Assembly (NCBI GenBank): GCA_903908025.1
Contig: CAIVQM010000201.1
Location: forward strand, 1 to 7,108
Direction of reading: 5' to 3'
DNA length: 7,108 bases
Origin: an uncultured bacterium
Lineage (GTDB): Bacteria; Actinomycetota; Actinomycetes; S36-B12
Shown here: piece after piece, positions 5,426-7,108 of the stretch
Position numbering within the stretch: the stretch's first letter is position 1
How the letters are laid out: every line of letters starts with the position of its first letter
The notes under the pieces: generated by a model
Told to the model about the DNA's origin: nothing
The model's input: the letters and a program-made list of their open reading frames with translations, nothing else
Databases searched by the model: none
Translations under genes and position numbers: made by a program

Positions 5426-6348
5426 GCGCAACCGCAGGGGATCGGCTGACCCGACTGCTCACCCTGGTCCCGTGGCTGCTCGCGCATGATGGCGTGACCA
5501 TCAGCGAGTGCGCCGCACACTTCGGCGTGAGCGCCGAGCAGCTCGAACGCGATCTGTGGCTGCTGGTGGTGTGCGGCGTTCCTGGATACGGCCCAGACCA
5601 ACTGGTGGACATCGACTTCTGGAATGACGGTGTCATTCATGTTCTCGATCCCCAGACGCTGGGCAGGCCGCTTCGCCTCACCCACGAGGAGGCCCTGAGC
5701 CTGCTTGTCGCCCTGCGGATGCTCGCTCAGCTACCCGGCATCGTCGACCGCGAGGCCATCATCACAGCGGCCGCGAAGATCGAACTGGTCGCGAGTGACT
5801 CGGCCTCCGAACGATTTGTCGCTGTGCAGGTGGACGTGCCCCGCGAGGTCACCGCGGCTGTCGACAGCTCCCTCGCGCAAGGGCTCGACCTGAAACTGCG
5901 CTACGCGTCGGCCACCCGCGACGAGGTGACGGACCGCACGGTGCATCCCCTGCGACTGCACACCATCGATGGGGTGGCCTACCTCGAGGCCTTCTGCCTG
6001 TCGGCCGAGGCGGTGCGGACCTTCCGACTGGATCGGGTCATCTCGGCGGAGGTCGGTGGCCCCTCGGACTCCGTCGATGCATCCGCTGGCTCAACCGCGC
6101 TGAGCAAGCCGGGCACGGCCGTCCTGTCCGTAGGACCGTCGGCGCGTTGGATAGCCGATGTCCACCACGGACGACTGCTGTCTGAGTCAGCCGACGGTAC
6201 GGCTCGCATCGAACTGCCCCTCCATTCGCTCGAGTGGGCGGTGCATCTGGTGCTCTCCCTGCAGGGGGCCGCGATAGTGGAGGAACCGGCCGATCTGGTG
6301 TCCGCCGTGGCGCAGGAAGCTCAGTCCGCGCTCGGGTCGTACTCTTGA
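5422..6348 (+). CDS. pafC: PafC, WYL-domain transcriptional regulator
   Basis: A 308-residue protein from a GTG that overlaps the pafB TGA by 4 bases. Residues 8-50 carry a helix-turn-helix (DRLTRLLTLVPWLL, then VTISECAAHFGVSAEQLERD). Residues about 140-212 are a WYL domain with AYLEAFC (Ala186, Tyr187, Leu188) in place of WYL and RTFRLDRV with Arg199, Arg202 and Arg205. A C-terminal WCX-like part ends at SALGSYS. It is the expected partner of PafB, forming the heterodimeric PafBC activator that links single-stranded DNA to DNA-repair gene transcription. An in-frame ATG at 5395 lies inside pafB and would add nine residues without family resemblance; the GTG is preferred because it begins directly before the conserved helix and couples translation. 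No independent ribosome binding site is seen, which would help keep PafB and PafC levels matched. Confidence 0.95.
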   Translation: MSATAGDRLTRLLTLVPWLLAHDGVTISECAAHFGVSAEQLERDLWLLVVCGVPGYGPDQLVDIDFWNDGVIHVLDPQTLGRPLRLTHEEALSLLVALRMLAQLPGIVDREAIITAAAKIELVASDSASERFVAVQVDVPREVTAAVDSSLAQGLDLKLRYASATRDEVTDRTVHPLRLHTIDGVAYLEAFCLSAEAVRTFRLDRVISAEVGGPSDSVDASAGSTALSKPGTAVLSVGPSARWIADVHHGRLLSESADGTARIELPLHSLEWAVHLVLSLQGAAIVEEPADLVSAVAQEAQSALGSYS

Positions 6349-6357
6349 GGAGTAACC

Positions 6358-6363
6358 TAGGAT
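6358..6363 (+). promoter_or_regulatory. Possible -10 element of tatA
   Basis: TAGGAT in the 54-base gap after pafC fits TANNNT and would start transcription near 6370, leaving a leader of about 33 bases that holds the tatA ribosome binding site. A second TANNNT (TAACCT, 6353-6358) overlaps it by one base. No -35 of quality is seen. This is the longest noncoding gap of the window, which favours a separate tatAC unit, but the evidence is thin. Confidence 0.33.
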
Positions 6364-6389
6364 GTCGGCCACTGGGGCCCATGTGAGTC

Positions 6390-6395
6390 AAGGAG
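6390..6395 (+). promoter_or_regulatory. Ribosome binding site of tatA
   Basis: AAGGAG lies 7 bases ahead of the GTG at 6403. It is the best-spaced ribosome binding site in the window and fixes the GTG start. Confidence 0.8.
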
Positions 6396-6402
6396 TAGCG
6401 GC

Positions 6403-6669
6403 GTGCCGAACCTGAAGCCTGTCGAGTGGCTCATCATCATCGCCGTCATCGTCCTGCTCTTCGGTGCCAAGCGTCTCCCCGATGCCGCTCGCGGCCTCGG
6501 GCGGTCGCTGCGCATCCTGAAGGCGGAGACCAAGGGCCTTGCAGACGATGCACCGGACGCCGATGCCTCGATTGCCCCGCCCGCTGCGCCGCCGGCCGCG
6601 ATTCCCGCCACCCCTGACGTGGCTGTTCCCAAGCCCGAAGGCTCGCCCACGGAGCGGGCCGAAGGCTGA
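6403..6669 (+). CDS. tatA: TatA, twin-arginine translocase pore subunit
   Basis: An 88-residue protein with the TatA design. A short N-terminus and one membrane helix at about 7-20 (VEWLIIIAVIVLLF, with polar Glu8 at the place of Gln8 of E. coli TatA) come first. The invariant Phe20-Gly21 hinge follows in FGAKRLP, then an amphipathic helix to about residue 43 (DAARGLGRSLRILKAETK), then an acidic and Ala/Pro-rich disordered tail. TatA oligomers form the path by which folded proteins with twin-arginine signals cross the cytoplasmic membrane. TatB is longer and has a different hinge region, and actinomycete TatA next to tatC fits better. GTG start with AAGGAG upstream. tatC follows after 21 bases. 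A 9-base direct repeat CCGAAGGCT (6635-6643, 6659-6667) lies in the tail codons and looks incidental. Confidence 0.95.
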   Translation: MPNLKPVEWLIIIAVIVLLFGAKRLPDAARGLGRSLRILKAETKGLADDAPDADASIAPPAAPPAAIPATPDVAVPKPEGSPTERAEG

Positions 6670-6690
6670 CGCGGCACCGGCGCAACCGTA

Positions 6691-7108
6691 ATGGCGCTGA
6701 AGGAGCAGGAGGCCGAGCAGCCGACTGCCATGCCCCTGACGGAGCATCTGCGGGAGCTGCGGTCCCGACTGGTCAAGTCGGGCATCGCCATCGCCATCGG
6801 CATGGTGATCGGCTGGGTGTACTACGACCAGCTCTTCACCTGGCTGAGTGCGCCATTCGCAGGCGCCGTCGACCAAGCACGTGCTGAGGGCCGTCAGGTC
6901 ACCCTCGCTCTCACCGGCGTCGCTGATCCCTTCGTGCTGCAGATCCAGGTGGCGGCCGTTGCCGGGCTGGTCCTCTCCGCGCCGGTCTGGCTGTATCAGG
7001 TGTGGCGGTTCGTCACACCTGGGCTCCGCAAGAACGAGCGCCGCTGGGCGATCGGCTTCGCGGCGGCCGCCACACCTCTGTTCCTCGCCGGAGTGCTGCT
7101 TGCCTACA
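6691..7108 (+). CDS. tatC: TatC, twin-arginine signal receptor (5' part)
   Basis: The first 139 codons of a protein that runs off the window edge; the family is about 250-320 residues. TatC is the polytopic membrane protein that recognises twin-arginine signal peptides. Visible hallmarks are the cytosolic N-terminal signal-binding segment LTEHLRELRSRL with Glu22 and Arg24 (counterparts of Glu15 and Arg17 of E. coli), the first membrane helix at 31-47, SAPF with Pro55, and TGVADPFVLQIQ. They continue with the second helix VAAVAGLVLSAPVWLYQVWRF, the loop TPGLRKNERR with Glu116 (counterpart of Glu103), and the beginning of a third helix. The ATG at 6691 has no clear ribosome binding site; an in-frame ATG at 6730 (residue 14) would also keep the conserved part, but no well-placed site precedes it either. 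Expression is probably coupled to tatA. Confidence 0.95.
   Translation, partial: MALKEQEAEQPTAMPLTEHLRELRSRLVKSGIAIAIGMVIGWVYYDQLFTWLSAPFAGAVDQARAEGRQVTLALTGVADPFVLQIQVAAVAGLVLSAPVWLYQVWRFVTPGLRKNERRWAIGFAAAATPLFLAGVLLAY

Noticed and set aside
6370..6385. Imperfect dyad CACTGGGGCCCATGTG between pafC and tatA as a terminator or operator.
   Set aside because: Two mismatched pairs inside and no loop or T-run, so it is not a terminator; too weak to call an operator.

Overview
The window is a compact, entirely plus-strand block of the actinobacterial Pup-proteasome locus, followed by the start of the twin-arginine translocation genes. The DNA is G+C-rich (about two thirds by eye). The combination of Pup, the 20S proteasome PrcBA, PafA, PafBC and TatAC in this order points firmly to an actinomycete (Actinomycetota). 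It is not a Mycobacterium-type layout, because pafA follows prcA directly and two FKBP-type prolyl isomerase genes sit between pafA and pafB. The genus cannot be fixed from the sequence alone.

Layout: 3' end of dop (1-234), pup (244-441), prcB (438-1289), prcA (1286-1981), pafA (2016-3386), an FKBP-type lipoprotein gene (3410-4027), a cytosolic FKBP gene (4074-4436), pafB (4442-5425), pafC (5422-6348), tatA (6403-6669) and the first 139 codons of tatC (6691 to the window edge). No stretch above 60 bases is intergenic, and I see no RNA gene, mobile element, CRISPR array or convincing terminator.

How the genes work together: Dop converts the C-terminal Gln of Pup to Glu. PafA then ligates Pup to substrate lysines, and Dop can also remove it. 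The PrcBA core degrades pupylated proteins delivered by the ring ATPase Mpa/ARC, which is not in the window and normally lies upstream of dop. PafB and PafC are WYL-domain transcription activators of the DNA-damage response. They are neighbours of the proteasome genes in many actinomycetes rather than parts of the protease. TatA and TatC build the twin-arginine export translocon.

The most interesting signal is regulatory. The starts of pup, pafA and the lipoprotein gene lack a Shine-Dalgarno sequence. Each carries a TANNNT -10-like hexamer ending exactly 6 bases before the ATG, the geometry of leaderless promoters. prcB, prcA, the second FKBP gene and tatA instead have purine-rich ribosome binding sites. 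This suggests at least three transcription units: pup-prcB-prcA; pafA; FKBP-FKBP-pafB-pafC; with tatAC probably separate. Subunits that act together (Pup/PrcB, PrcB/PrcA, PafB/PafC) are joined by 4-base stop/start overlaps. I do not see a previously undescribed system here. The paired FKBP genes inside the locus are the part with least known function.
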